Shown one piece after another: positions 23,818-33,318 of a stretch of DNA of 42,469 bases. The position numbers and the translations under genes are program-made. Source of the DNA: an uncultured Porphyromonadaceae bacterium (lineage in GTDB: Bacteria; Bacteroidota; Bacteroidia; Bacteroidales; Muribaculaceae); contig URQP01000006.1 in assembly GCA_900550025.1 (NCBI GenBank), forward strand, positions 1 through 42,469, written 5' to 3'. Every line of letters begins with the position of its first letter. Positions within the stretch are counted from its first letter, which is position 1. The notes beneath the pieces were generated by a model. It was not told the DNA's origin. It did no database searches and worked only from the letters and a program-made list of their open reading frames with translations.

Positions 23818-26229
23818 ATGAAAAAAACTTTTTTGACAGTATTGTCGTTTATCTTGCCGGCTATTGCTTTTTCCAACACTGAATGGGGTGCGGCAGACAC
23901 GGTGGTCTGCTATAATGTTGGACCGGGTATTGAGTATATGAAAATAATCTATCCAGATATGCCACTTATTATCTGGTACACCACTATTGATCTTACCAAC
24001 GAGTATAATAAAGTGGAAAATGTTGTGAGCCGTCATCAGGTACCGGATGTTGACCGTTGGGATGTGATGACGCATTATCGTGAAAATTCCTATGACGGAC
24101 ATAATGTGCGTGTGGCTTGGAATCATGATTTTTTCGTATATGAGCAAGGTATATGCATAGGGGCAAATGTTTCTAACGGGCAGATGACTCATCACCGTGG
24201 CGGACGGTCGTTGTTGGCTATAACTTCAGATAAAAAAGCTGAGGTATTTCTCCAGAATTTTGACACAAAAGTGATAACTGAAGATGCGGAGGTGGTGATA
24301 GACAGTTATAATAGCGGTGCTTCGGAATTTGACGGCGATTGCATTTTTTTCAACACTCTCAATTCTCAGATATTGTTTATGGATGGAAAATACGTAAAGG
24401 TCAAAGCTTTGTCTGATTGGATTGTTAACGGCAACAATATACCGTGTGAAGTGTTGGAAATTTCGGATTCTCCGCTGCAGACTTCTTCGACGGAATGTGT
24501 CATATATCTTAGAAATGGCAAAGTTGACGCATTGGATGGCTTGTCAGTTGGTGATAGGATTGAGATTCAGCAGAAATTATTGCCGTCGGCATGGGGTACA
24601 GCGCCTGAAAACATATTGAACGCATTTCATGGCTATCCGAGCATAGCCCATAACGGCGTTTTGCACGAAGGTGAATATGACAACTTCGAGGGTGGGCGTG
24701 AATATGAAAAGTCGTCGCATGTAATGGCCGGGATTTCGAGAGACAAGACAAAATTGTATGTTTGTATTAACGAGATGTCATCGCAAAGCGTATCCATAGA
24801 TTGTGTGGAAATGGCTGAATGGATGCTTGAACGTGGGGCTTGGGACATTGTTAATTTTGACAGCGGTGGTTCTTCGGCTATTGTTGTAAACGAAGAGATG
24901 CTCAATCTTCCGGGACGCGGGTCGGTTCGCCCGGTGCAGGACGCAATGCTGGCAGTATCGCTTGCTCCTGACGACACTACTGTTGATTACTTGACATTCA
25001 GTAAGCGGAAATTCTGTTGCTCAACAATTTCATCTATGCCATTGAAAGTAATATCATATAATCAATACGGTGACATAGTGGATGACGGTGTGGAGGGATG
25101 CTCTTTTTCTGTTATTCCTGAAAATATGGGATGGGTTGATGAAAACGGTGTGTTCTTTTCTTCTGCGATACAAGGCGCAGGTAAAATAATAGCAGAGAAA
25201 GATGGTTTGCAATGTACGATACCATTTATTTCATATCAAGTGGAGTCCGTCACGTTGCCATTCTCTGAATTACTGATAGATTCCACAAGAAAATTTATTA
25301 TTCCACTGCAAGGGATGGTTAATGGATTGGTTAAGGAGCTTGACCCATCAGCATTTGAATGGATAGCTGATGACCCTGCTGTGGTGTCAGTGGAAGACGG
25401 GATAGTGTCAGGGTTGAAAAATGGAGAGACTAATGTTACAGGTACTTTCGGGAATCTGCAATTCTCTTTTAAAGTAAAAGTAGAGATAGGGAAAGGCTTG
25501 GTTTCTTGCCATGATTTTTCAGATTTGCCTGAATCGGGAAAACTTAATGGAGTTGAAGGTATGACATTGCGTAGTGATTTGCCGGACGGATGGGCAGACG
25601 GCTCGTATTTCAATGTGGAATCGGTCAGCGGTCGTTTGCGCCAAATATCCATAGATTTTCCCCAGACTTTGTATGGCATTCCCGATGGGCTTTCATTGCC
25701 TATATGGAACAATGATGGAGTTGTCAGCCGTATAACTCTTTCTTATTATGACTATGATGGGGAACGTTATTTGGCTGATATTGATATTGACCCGACAGAC
25801 AAGGTGTATGATATCGACTTTTTGGATTCAGAAGGCAATCCGTTAGAACTATTGAAATATCCTGTGCGTTTGTCCTCAATGAACATTTATTTAAATTCAG
25901 GGAATAATAAGAATTTCGCTCTTGGCAATCTGATGGTGCGCTATCCACTTGATAGTGAGGGCGGTATTAAAGAGTTGGAAAAAGATGCCAGATTAAGTCT
26001 GCTTGTAGGCGCGGAAACGTTGACTGTAAATTATGAGGCAGTGTCTGATGGCAATGCAACTGTACGGATTTATTCTTCGTCAGGTGTAAATGTGGTGAAC
26101 AGAACTATGCCGTTGATGCAGGGTTCTAACAGTTATACTATTAATACTAAATTCCTTACATCCGGGCTGTATGTTGTTATGTTTGAGAATAATGGTATTA
26201 CAAGTTGTGAAAAATTCATAATCCGTTGA
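23818..26229 (+). CDS. Secreted phosphodiester glycosidase with T9SS sorting domain
   Basis: An 803-residue secreted multidomain protein. A signal peptide ends near FILPAIAFS (residue 19). Residues about 85-385 match the phosphodiester glycosidase (NAGPA/DUF2233) fold, with FDGDCIFFNT at 171-180 and the hallmark NFDSGGSSAIVVN at 346-358. Residues 395-555 look like one or two Ig-like domains; the second has the Big_2-type pattern VSVEDGIVSGLKNGETNV. Residues 560-715 are an unassigned beta-rich region, possibly sugar binding. The last 75 residues resemble a type A T9SS sorting domain (ATVRIYSSSGVNV, LTSGLYVVMFENNG, CEKFIIR). The enzyme probably removes a sugar from a phosphodiester on glycans at the cell surface; the substrate is unknown. 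Confidence 0.82.
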   Translation: MKKTFLTVLSFILPAIAFSNTEWGAADTVVCYNVGPGIEYMKIIYPDMPLIIWYTTIDLTNEYNKVENVVSRHQVPDVDRWDVMTHYRENSYDGHNVRVAWNHDFFVYEQGICIGANVSNGQMTHHRGGRSLLAITSDKKAEVFLQNFDTKVITEDAEVVIDSYNSGASEFDGDCIFFNTLNSQILFMDGKYVKVKALSDWIVNGNNIPCEVLEISDSPLQTSSTECVIYLRNGKVDALDGLSVGDRIEIQQKLLPSAWGTAPENILNAFHGYPSIAHNGVLHEGEYDNFEGGREYEKSSHVMAGISRDKTKLYVCINEMSSQSVSIDCVEMAEWMLERGAWDIVNFDSGGSSAIVVNEEMLNLPGRGSVRPVQDAMLAVSLAPDDTTVDYLTFSKRKFCCSTISSMPLKVISYNQYGDIVDDGVEGCSFSVIPENMGWVDENGVFFSSAIQGAGKIIAEKDGLQCTIPFISYQVESVTLPFSELLIDSTRKFIIPLQGMVNGLVKELDPSAFEWIADDPAVVSVEDGIVSGLKNGETNVTGTFGNLQFSFKVKVEIGKGLVSCHDFSDLPESGKLNGVEGMTLRSDLPDGWADGSYFNVESVSGRLRQISIDFPQTLYGIPDGLSLPIWNNDGVVSRITLSYYDYDGERYLADIDIDPTDKVYDIDFLDSEGNPLELLKYPVRLSSMNIYLNSGNNKNFALGNLMVRYPLDSEGGIKELEKDARLSLLVGAETLTVNYEAVSDGNATVRIYSSSGVNVVNRTMPLMQGSNSYTINTKFLTSGLYVVMFENNGITSCEKFIIR

Positions 26230-26248
26230 ATATAAAGAATGACTGACC

Positions 26249-26296
26249 AAAAAGTAAAGAACCGTATGCATTTCTGCACATGGTTCTTTACTTTTT
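26249..26296. terminator. Strong bidirectional terminator after the phosphodiester glycosidase gene
   Basis: A perfect 15-base inverted repeat (26249-26263 and 26282-26296, aaaaagtaaagaacc and its complement) with further partial pairing inside. It is flanked by A and T runs and lies between two convergent genes. It overlaps the stop codon of the acyltransferase gene. Confidence 0.92.
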
Positions 26297-27353
26297 ATTT
26301 TGTAGCCCATTGTCTTAATGCTTCTGTCCCTTTTTTGATAGGAATCGAAAATAAAATTGATATGCTGGTATAAATTAAAACGGCAACGTATGGCGTTTTA
26401 ATCCAAAGTTGTTGAGTGTTCAGGAATATTTCACGTACTACGGGATGGATTACGAAAATATAAGCAGACATTATGCCGAGCCATTTAAATGCTTTTCCCA
26501 TTAATGCGGATTCCCGGATTTTTGTCGTAATTGGGAGTAATATAATGGGAAATAAGGCGAATGACAATATCCAACTGTATGCGTTGAAGCACGACAGAAG
26601 GAATAATAAGAATGCTAAGGCTGCCATTTTTCCGGATGGAAGGTAGCCTTTTCTTGCGAGAAATATTCCTATAACAAAAGGCAGTATGTAGCCGGGAAAA
26701 TTGTTCCTTATGAAAATCAATCTGTAATTATGGTCGATTCCGGGTATTGTCAACACCTGTATCAATACGCATATTATTGTAAGGATTATTATAGGTCTAA
26801 GCGGGCGTTTGTATGCGAACAGATAGTAAACCATATATAGCTGCATTATCATGGAGAAAAACCACCATGGACCGAGAATATGATTCCCCGGCATATATAG
26901 ATTGTCGATAAGTAGTACCATTAATCCATATTCTAGAATGTTAGACGACAGATAGTTTGGCTCTATTATTGACATCGCTATGAAATATGCGGTCATTACG
27001 GGAATTAGCATTGTTGCCAATTTCAGATAATGAGTTTTTGTAAATTTGATGAGACTTATTCTATGTTCATTATCGGGTGATTCATATTTGCGGACTAATC
27101 CGTATCCGCTTAAAAATATGAAAAGTGCAACAAAATAGTGTCCGAAATATGATAGAAGGGTTAAAGGTAAATATATATCCGGCAATGACAGTTGCTGCAA
27201 CAATTCAGCATTATTTGTTGTATGGTATGTAAATTCATTTTCGCTTGCAGTGAAAGGCATGCGTGTGCAAAGATTGTGCATTACAATCATAAGAATTGCA
27301 AGTCCTTTCAGAATTGTGGTATTTTCAATGTCGAGGAATTTCTTTGTCTGCAT
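26295..27353 (-). CDS. Acyltransferase family 3 membrane protein
   Basis: A 352-residue inner membrane protein with about ten helices, of the acyltransferase-3 (OafA/WecH-like) family that acetylates or otherwise acylates surface sugars. The first helix carries the expected His in ILKGLAILMIVMHNLC, followed by FVALFIFLSGYGLVRKYE, then HILGPWWFFSMIMQLYMVYY. There is no SGNH domain. It is separated from the upstream ettA by a terminator and probably has its own promoter, although none is clear. The acceptor glycan is unknown. Its stop lies inside the convergent terminator. Confidence 0.88.
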   Translation of the reverse strand: MQTKKFLDIENTTILKGLAILMIVMHNLCTRMPFTASENEFTYHTTNNAELLQQLSLPDIYLPLTLLSYFGHYFVALFIFLSGYGLVRKYESPDNEHRISLIKFTKTHYLKLATMLIPVMTAYFIAMSIIEPNYLSSNILEYGLMVLLIDNLYMPGNHILGPWWFFSMIMQLYMVYYLFAYKRPLRPIIILTIICVLIQVLTIPGIDHNYRLIFIRNNFPGYILPFVIGIFLARKGYLPSGKMAALAFLLFLLSCFNAYSWILSFALFPIILLPITTKIRESALMGKAFKWLGIMSAYIFVIHPVVREIFLNTQQLWIKTPYVAVLIYTSISILFSIPIKKGTEALRQWATK

Positions 27354-27366
27354 ATCGTGCCGGATG

Positions 27367-27403
27367 AAAAAAGGCAGTCCGATTGCTCGATACTGCCTTT
27401 TTT
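27367..27403. terminator. Intrinsic terminator after ettA
   Basis: A perfect 12-base inverted repeat (27367-27378 and 27392-27403, aaaaaaggcagt and its complement) with a 13-base loop, just after the ettA stop. It separates ettA from the acyltransferase gene on the same strand. Confidence 0.9.
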
Positions 27404-27406
27404 AGA

Positions 27407-29092
27407 TTATTCTATCAATTTGCGATACCGGATGCGATGTGGCTGGGTGTCGCCCATACGTGCTTTCTTGTTTTCTTCGTATTCCGAATATGAGCCTTCG
27501 AAATAGAATACTTGGCTGTCGCCTTCAAATGCAAGGATGTGTGTGCATATACGGTCGAGGAACCACCGGTCGTGGGATATTACTACTGCACATCCGGCAA
27601 AATTTTCCAAACCTTCTTCAAGAGCCCGCAGGGTATTCACGTCTATGTCGTTGGTAGGCTCGTCGAGCAGCAGCACATTTCCTTCTTCTTTCAAAGCCAT
27701 GGCAAGATGCAGCCTGTTGCGCTCTCCTCCCGAAAGTACTCCGATTTTCTTTTCCTGATCGGCTCCTGAAAAATTGAATTTCGAAAGATAGGCACGAGCA
27801 TTGACATCACGTCCGCCCATCCGGAATATGTCATTTCCGCCGGAAATCACTTGATATACTGATTTCTCTGGGTCAAGATCCTTGTGTGTCTGGTCGACGT
27901 ATGCAATTTTTACGGTTTCTCCGATTTTGAAATCGCCTTTATCCGGCTGCTCTAATTTCATAATCAGTTTGAACAAAGTCGTTTTACCTGCGCCGTTAGG
28001 ACCTATTACCCCGACAATTCCGTTTGGTGGCAGCATAAAATTAAGATTGTCGAAAAGCACCTTGTCTCCGTAGGCTTTTGCTACATGCTGCGCTTCGATT
28101 ACTTTGTTGCCGAGGCGTGGACCGTTGGGGATGAATATTTCGAGTTTTTCTTCCCGCTCTTTTTGGTCTTCATTAAGTAGGCGGTCATAGCTTGACAGGC
28201 GGGCTTTACCTTTTGCATGGCGTGCCTTGGGTGCCATTCTTATCCACTCAAGTTCCCGTTCCAACGTCTTTCTGCGCTTGCTTGCCTGTTTTTCCTCTTG
28301 TGCCATACGCTTAGTCTTTTGGTCAAGCCATGAGCTGTAATTGCCTTTCCATGGAATTCCTTCCCCCCTGTCTAATTCAAGAATCCAACCTGCTACGTGG
28401 TCGAGGAAATAACGGTCGTGGGTAATAGCTATGACAGTACCTTTATATTGTTGCAGATGTTGCTCTAACCAATCAATGGATTCTGCATCCAAATGGTTGG
28501 TAGGCTCGTCGAGCAGCAAGATGTCAGGATTCTGCAGGAGCAGACGGCATAATGCCACACGGCGACGCTCGCCACCTGAAAGTGTTGCTACATTTTGATC
28601 TTCAGGCGGGCATCTTAGCGCATCCATTGCCCTTTCAAGTGTATTGTCGATATTCCATGCGTCAACCGCATCGAGTTTGTCTTGAAGTTCTGCCTGACGG
28701 TTGATTAGCTTTTCCATTTTGTCAGGGTCTTCCAAGACATCAGGATCGCCGAAACTTTCATTCACTTTATCAAATTCGGCCAATAGGTCAAGCACGTGTT
28801 GCATCCCTTCTTGAACGACCTCTTTCACTGTTTTTGTAGGGTCTAATTTCGGATCTTGTTCAAGATAGCCTACAGAATAGCCGGGAGAAAATACTACTTC
28901 GCCTTGGTACTGCTTGTCAATGCCTGCTATTATTTTGAGCAATGTGGATTTTCCTGCACCGTTAAGACCGATAATGCCGATTTTTGCGCCGTAGAAAAAC
29001 GAAAGATAAATGTCTTTAAGCACTTGTTTTTGTGGTGGATAGATTTTACTTACTCCCACCATCGAGAATATTACTTTTTTGTCGTCAGCCAT
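27407..29092 (-). CDS. ettA: Energy-dependent translational throttle protein EttA (ABC-F)
   Basis: A 561-residue soluble ABC-F ATPase with two nucleotide-binding domains and no membrane segments. EttA binds the ribosomal E site and couples the start of elongation to the ATP/ADP ratio. Walker A motifs are IGLNGAGKST (residues 41-50) and IGPNGAGKTT (second domain); signatures are LSGGERRRVAL and LSGGERNRLHL; Walker B/H regions are LLLDEPTNHLD and LLLDEPTNDID. The start MADDKKVIFSMVGVSKIYPP and the charged linker between domains fit EttA rather than Uup or the antibiotic-resistance ABC-F types. It is 14 bases downstream of def and ends at a terminator. Confidence 0.95.
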   Translation of the reverse strand: MADDKKVIFSMVGVSKIYPPQKQVLKDIYLSFFYGAKIGIIGLNGAGKSTLLKIIAGIDKQYQGEVVFSPGYSVGYLEQDPKLDPTKTVKEVVQEGMQHVLDLLAEFDKVNESFGDPDVLEDPDKMEKLINRQAELQDKLDAVDAWNIDNTLERAMDALRCPPEDQNVATLSGGERRRVALCRLLLQNPDILLLDEPTNHLDAESIDWLEQHLQQYKGTVIAITHDRYFLDHVAGWILELDRGEGIPWKGNYSSWLDQKTKRMAQEEKQASKRRKTLERELEWIRMAPKARHAKGKARLSSYDRLLNEDQKEREEKLEIFIPNGPRLGNKVIEAQHVAKAYGDKVLFDNLNFMLPPNGIVGVIGPNGAGKTTLFKLIMKLEQPDKGDFKIGETVKIAYVDQTHKDLDPEKSVYQVISGGNDIFRMGGRDVNARAYLSKFNFSGADQEKKIGVLSGGERNRLHLAMALKEEGNVLLLDEPTNDIDVNTLRALEEGLENFAGCAVVISHDRWFLDRICTHILAFEGDSQVFYFEGSYSEYEENKKARMGDTQPHRIRYRKLIE

Positions 29093-29106
29093 ACTTTGTG
29101 TGGTTG

Positions 29107-29673
29107 TTATCGTTTGTGTTTTTGTTGTTTGATTTTATAGTCGCATGCGACTTTACCGTCGGCGATATTGCGTAGTTTGTTACGGATTAGTTGTTTGCGT
29201 ATTGGCGAAATTTTATCGACATACAGAATTCCGTCAAGATGATCATATTCATGCTGAATAATTCTTGCAAGGAATCCTTCGAACACTTGTTCGTGTTCGT
29301 TGAAATTTTCATCAAGCCAGTTGAGCTTTACTTTTTCGAATCTTGCGACAGGTTCGCTTAGGCCGGGAACACTGAGACAGCCTTCCTCTCTCGTGACTTT
29401 CTTGCCGTCTTCTATGATGTCCAATTCCGGATTTATAAGTGTAAGTCTTACACCCGCTAATTCAGGGAATGATTCTTTCAGCACATCGGCATCTATGACA
29501 ATCAGTCTTTTTGACAATCCTATCTGTGGCGCAGCCAGTCCGACACCGTCAGATTGTTGCATCGTTTCGTACATATCAGCTATTAGCTGATTTAATTCAG
29601 GATAATCCGGCTCAACTTCTTCTGCTTCTTTTCGCAATACGGGTTGTCCGTATAAATAAATTGGAAGTATCAT
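29107..29673 (-). CDS. def: Peptide deformylase
   Basis: Def removes the formyl group from the initiator methionine of new proteins. The 188-residue product has all three signature motifs: DGVGLAAPQIG (residues 42-52), EEGCLSVPG with the metal ligand Cys99, and QHEYDHLDG with His141, Glu142 and His145. Length and start are typical. It overlaps ruvX by four bases and precedes ettA by 14, giving a translation-related operon ruvX-def-ettA. Confidence 0.97.
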   Translation of the reverse strand: MILPIYLYGQPVLRKEAEEVEPDYPELNQLIADMYETMQQSDGVGLAAPQIGLSKRLIVIDADVLKESFPELAGVRLTLINPELDIIEDGKKVTREEGCLSVPGLSEPVARFEKVKLNWLDENFNEHEQVFEGFLARIIQHEYDHLDGILYVDKISPIRKQLIRNKLRNIADGKVACDYKIKQQKHKR

Positions 29674-30092
29674 AATTTTGCTTGTAAACTTTCTAAATAA
29701 TCGTTCAATATTATTGTGGCGGATATTTCATCAACTATCGCTTTATCCCGGCGGGCCATCTTTTTCATGCCTCCGTCGATCATAGCACGGTGCGCAAGCA
29801 CGGATGTGAAACGTTCATCATACATCTCTATCGGTATTTCCGGTATCTCTTTCCGCATCCTGTTGACAAATGGCTGTATGCGTTTCATATTCTCAGACGG
29901 CTGGTTATTCATTTGCTTAGGTAATCCGACGACTATTCTATCGACATTTTCCGTACTGACATAGTCCTTAATAAAGTTCAAAAGTGTGTGTGTCGGTACA
30001 CTCGTAAGCCCATTGGCCACGATTTGCAACGTGTCGGTGACAGCTATGCCGGAGCGTTTTCTTCCGTAGTCTATTGCGATTATCCGTCCCAT
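29670..30092 (-). CDS. ruvX: Putative pre-16S rRNA nuclease / Holliday junction resolvase YqgF
   Basis: A 140-residue RNase H-fold protein of the YqgF/RuvX family, linked in E. coli to 16S rRNA 5' end maturation and often annotated as a Holliday junction resolvase. The acidic active-site motifs are IAIDYGRKRSGIAVTD at residues 5-20, IVVGLPKQMN in the middle, YDERFTSVLA and VDEISATIILNDYL near the end. It starts just after a strong promoter and overlaps def by four bases. The neighbouring def and ettA favour the ribosome-related role. Confidence 0.93.
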   Translation of the reverse strand: MGRIIAIDYGRKRSGIAVTDTLQIVANGLTSVPTHTLLNFIKDYVSTENVDRIVVGLPKQMNNQPSENMKRIQPFVNRMRKEIPEIPIEMYDERFTSVLAHRAMIDGGMKKMARRDKAIVDEISATIILNDYLESLQAKL

Positions 30093-30101
30093 ATACGTTC
30101 A

Positions 30102-30132
30102 CAAAGATACGATAAATCGGCTGCAATGCAAA
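30102..30132 (-). promoter_or_regulatory. Promoter of the ruvX-def-ettA operon
   Basis: On the - strand, TTTG (30129-30132) is followed after 19 bases by TATCTTTG (30102-30109). Both match the Bacteroidota -33/-7 consensus. The ruvX ATG is only 9 bases past the box, so the leader must be very short or absent. Confidence 0.65.
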
Positions 30133-30176
30133 ATGGGAATTTTTATTGGGCACAGCTACGATTACCTATGGTAGGC

Positions 30177-32639
30177 CTACATCGGGTCAACATCGTAATA
30201 GATGACGGCTTGTTTCATCCGTGGGTCGTCAAGCGATTGTTCGTAGATGCTTCTCAATATCTGTTTTACTTTTGGCATCGACGCGGCATTTTCCATTTTT
30301 AGCGTAATCTGGCGGATATAGAACTGCTGTATCCTTGCTATTGAAGGGGCCTCCGGTCCAAGTACCCTGTTGCCGAATACTTGCCGGAGCATATTGCTGA
30401 ACCTGACGGAAATCTCGACTAATGAATCGTCATTCCTATGCTTTAGGTATATGTTGATTATGCGGGTGAAAGGCGGATACTTGAATTTGCGTCTTTGCTC
30501 AAGTTCTTCCTCGAAATATTTTTTATAATCGTGATTGGTTACGTATGTTATTATCGGATGTGCCGGTTCGCTTGTCTGTATATATACTGTTCCGCGTTTG
30601 TGCTTTCTGCCGGCTCTCCCTGCTACCTGTTCCATCATATTGAATGCACGTTCGTGTGAACGGAAATCGGGGAAGTTTATCATATTGTCGGCGTTTAATA
30701 TGCCGACAATGCTTACCCCATCAAAATCCAGACCTTTAGTGACCATCTGAGTGCCGACAAGCACTTGTGTCTTATGATTTGAAAAATCGTCTATTATATG
30801 CTCATAACTGGCCTTGCTCCGTGTTGTGTCAAGATCCATACGGGCTATTTTCGTGTTTGGAAAATAGTTTTCGATTTCGTCCTCTATACGTTCTGTGCCA
30901 TATCCGATGACTTCAATCGAAGGCTGCCCGCAAGCAGGGCATATGTCGGGTAATGGTATGGTATATCCGCAATAGTGGCAGACAAGTTGGTTTTGGCGTT
31001 TGTGGTATGTGAGAGTGACATCGCAATCCCTGCATTTCGGGGTCCAAGCGCATTCTTTACACCTCACCATAGGCGAAAATCCGCGGCGGTTCTGGAATAA
31101 GATTACTTGTTCTCCGCGTCCGATTGCTTTGTTGCATTGGTCAAGCAATTCTTGTGAAAACACTCCACGCATAGCCTTCTGTTTACGTGCTTTTGTCGTA
31201 TCGATAATTTTGACTTCCGGCATTTCCATACCTTCATGGCGGGTCATAAGTTCCACGAGCCCATATTTTCCTGTTTTGGCATAATAGTATGTTGAAATGG
31301 ACGGTGTGGCTGAGCCGAGAAGCGTCTTTGCCTTGTGCATTGAGGCAAGAACCAAAGCTGCGTCGCGGGCATTATAGCGTGGAGCAGGGTCTTGTTGTTT
31401 GTAGCTTGCTTCGTGTTCCTCGTCAACGATTATCAATCCTAATTTGTTGAACGGTAGGAATATTGAAGATCTAACTCCGATTATTATATATGGATCGGAC
31501 GTATGCAGGAGCTTTTTCCAAATGTCTACACGCTCATTGTCTGAGAATTTAGAATGATAAATAAGCAGACGGTCACCGAACACTTTTTGCAACCGTTGGG
31601 TAAGTTGCGTTGTCAATGCTATTTCAGGAACAAGATACAGCACTTGACGTCGGCTGTCAAGCGTCTCTTGTATCAATCGGGTGTATATTTCTGTTTTACC
31701 GCTTGATGTTACACCGTGAAGCAGCACAATGCTTTTGTCAGCAAATTGTCCGATTATCTCCTGATATGCTTTTTCTTGTACGCCAGTAAGTCGTTTTGGA
31801 GCTTCGTTGATAATTGTATCTGAGAGCTTAAACCTGTTGATTTCTTTTTTATAAAGCTGGAAAATCCCTTTGTCAACCATTGCGTTGAGGATAGGGGTGG
31901 TTCCCTCAGATTTGTCTTTAAGTTGCTGCTTGCTTACTTCAAATGGCATATCGCTGCCAAGCCATTTCGACAATTCTAAATAGGCAAGCAACATTGCTTC
32001 TTGTTTTTTTGCTGTTTTTACCTTGTCGAAAAACAGCTTTACAGTTTCATTGTCGCCACGCTTTGCGTTCAGACTGACAAAAACCTCTGTTTTGGGACGG
32101 TAGTTGTCGATTATTTTTTCAGTGATGTATAATGATTCCTTTTCAATCATAGAAGTCACAGTGGATTCTACATTTTTGAACCCTGTGGCTTTTGATATTT
32201 CAGCGGGCGTAAGTTTCTCTTTTGTAAGCAGCAGGTTGTAAATGATTTTCTCCCGGTCTTTCATAGAATTGTCGGTATCGACAAATTCGGGATTGGCGGA
32301 TACGAATGTCTCGCTTTCCACTTTCATTCCGGCCGGTACAGCCGCTTTATAAACATCGCCGATTGAACATAAGTAGTAATTTGCTATCCATTCCCAAAAT
32401 TTAAGTTGCGGATGACGCAGGATAGGGTAGTCGTCGAGTACGGAAATGATGTTTTTTACTTCAAAGTCACCCGGACGGTTGTTGTGCAAGAGTGTTATAA
32501 TTCCTGTGTAAATCTTTTTCTTGCCGAATGGTACAAGCACTCGGCATCCTATTTGGGCGGCATTTCCAATGCTCTCAGGGATGCTGTAGGTGAACGTTGA
32601 ATAAAGCGGCAACGGAAGTATTACCTCTGCATATTTCAT
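30177..32639 (-). CDS. priA: Primosomal protein N' (PriA helicase)
   Basis: PriA recognises stalled replication forks and reloads the replicative helicase. The 820-residue product has an N-terminal DNA-binding domain, Walker A LHGVTSSGKTEIY near residue 310, the DEEH box IIVDEEHEASYKQQDPAPRY, and helicase motifs such as GSATPSIST and VAGRAGR. Four CxxC pairs form the zinc module (CKECAWTPKCRDC, then CHYC and CPAC). Length and domain order are complete. It lies 17 bases downstream of an outer membrane barrel gene on the same strand, with no terminator visible between them, so it may be read from that promoter. Confidence 0.96.
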   Translation of the reverse strand: MKYAEVILPLPLYSTFTYSIPESIGNAAQIGCRVLVPFGKKKIYTGIITLLHNNRPGDFEVKNIISVLDDYPILRHPQLKFWEWIANYYLCSIGDVYKAAVPAGMKVESETFVSANPEFVDTDNSMKDREKIIYNLLLTKEKLTPAEISKATGFKNVESTVTSMIEKESLYITEKIIDNYRPKTEVFVSLNAKRGDNETVKLFFDKVKTAKKQEAMLLAYLELSKWLGSDMPFEVSKQQLKDKSEGTTPILNAMVDKGIFQLYKKEINRFKLSDTIINEAPKRLTGVQEKAYQEIIGQFADKSIVLLHGVTSSGKTEIYTRLIQETLDSRRQVLYLVPEIALTTQLTQRLQKVFGDRLLIYHSKFSDNERVDIWKKLLHTSDPYIIIGVRSSIFLPFNKLGLIIVDEEHEASYKQQDPAPRYNARDAALVLASMHKAKTLLGSATPSISTYYYAKTGKYGLVELMTRHEGMEMPEVKIIDTTKARKQKAMRGVFSQELLDQCNKAIGRGEQVILFQNRRGFSPMVRCKECAWTPKCRDCDVTLTYHKRQNQLVCHYCGYTIPLPDICPACGQPSIEVIGYGTERIEDEIENYFPNTKIARMDLDTTRSKASYEHIIDDFSNHKTQVLVGTQMVTKGLDFDGVSIVGILNADNMINFPDFRSHERAFNMMEQVAGRAGRKHKRGTVYIQTSEPAHPIITYVTNHDYKKYFEEELEQRRKFKYPPFTRIINIYLKHRNDDSLVEISVRFSNMLRQVFGNRVLGPEAPSIARIQQFYIRQITLKMENAASMPKVKQILRSIYEQSLDDPRMKQAVIYYDVDPM

Positions 32640-32656
32640 TTAATTATGTATGATTT

Positions 32657-33289
32657 TTAGAACAGGTAGGTTAGCCCGATTTTCAGCGTGCCGTTCTTTG
32701 CTTTGAAATTGGAAAGTTTAACCGCGCTCATCGCTCCTGTCACATCCCAAATGTAGCTTGCTGTCAGTTGGTAGTTGCGGAATAATTCCACGCCTCCGCC
32801 CACTTCTATTCCAAATACGACCGATTTATAGTCGAATGCTTTTATGTCGTTGTGCGCGAGCAATACCGATATTGACGGTCCTGCAAATACCAATGGGGCG
32901 ATTGTCCGTTCAACTCCATTCAGATTGGTGTACTTGAACCTCAAATGAATAGGTATGTCCAAATAATGTAAATAAGAGCGTTCGTTACCGTAACCGTCAG
33001 AATTCCATACAGTGAAATCTCCCAGATTCATTGTTGCCCCGCGTTGTGAATATTGCAGTCCGAGGTCTATGCAGAATCCTATTCCCGGAATTGCATATTC
33101 ACCTGCTATGCCGGCAAAATATCCTGCTGATTTGTCGGAAACAAATGGTGTTGTTCGTAGATTTTGCTGGCTCCAATTCAAGTCGGTAAGGTTGAATCCG
33201 GCTGTGGCGCCCCATCTCATCTGGGCGGATACGGAAAATGAGGATAATAATATAAAAGCGGCAATTATGCCGGTAAGCATCTTCTTCAT
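32657..33289 (-). CDS. Small outer membrane beta-barrel protein (first of a pair)
   Basis: A 210-residue outer membrane protein of the PorT/OmpW-like small barrel type. The chosen ATG gives the signal peptide MKKMLTGIIAAFILLSSFSVSAQ. Eight or so amphipathic strands follow, with WGATAGFNLTDLNW near the start, YLDIPIHLRFKY in the middle and a C-terminal LKIGLTYLF ending in Phe. The frame continues 24 codons upstream, but that extension overlaps the promoter box and is rejected. It is a diverged tandem paralogue of the next gene upstream (33425-34054). No specific function can be given; the family includes adhesins and T9SS-related PorT, but nothing identifies PorT itself here. Confidence 0.85.
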   Translation of the reverse strand: MKKMLTGIIAAFILLSSFSVSAQMRWGATAGFNLTDLNWSQQNLRTTPFVSDKSAGYFAGIAGEYAIPGIGFCIDLGLQYSQRGATMNLGDFTVWNSDGYGNERSYLHYLDIPIHLRFKYTNLNGVERTIAPLVFAGPSISVLLAHNDIKAFDYKSVVFGIEVGGGVELFRNYQLTASYIWDVTGAMSAVKLSNFKAKNGTLKIGLTYLF

Positions 33290-33318
33290 CGAAATGTATT
33301 TTGTTTGAAAAATTTCCA

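Noticed and set aside
30171..30180. Perfect 10-base palindrome gtaggcctac at the end of priA.
   Set aside because: It is short, overlaps the stop codon and has no T run or second copy in the gap, so there is no support for a regulatory site or terminator.
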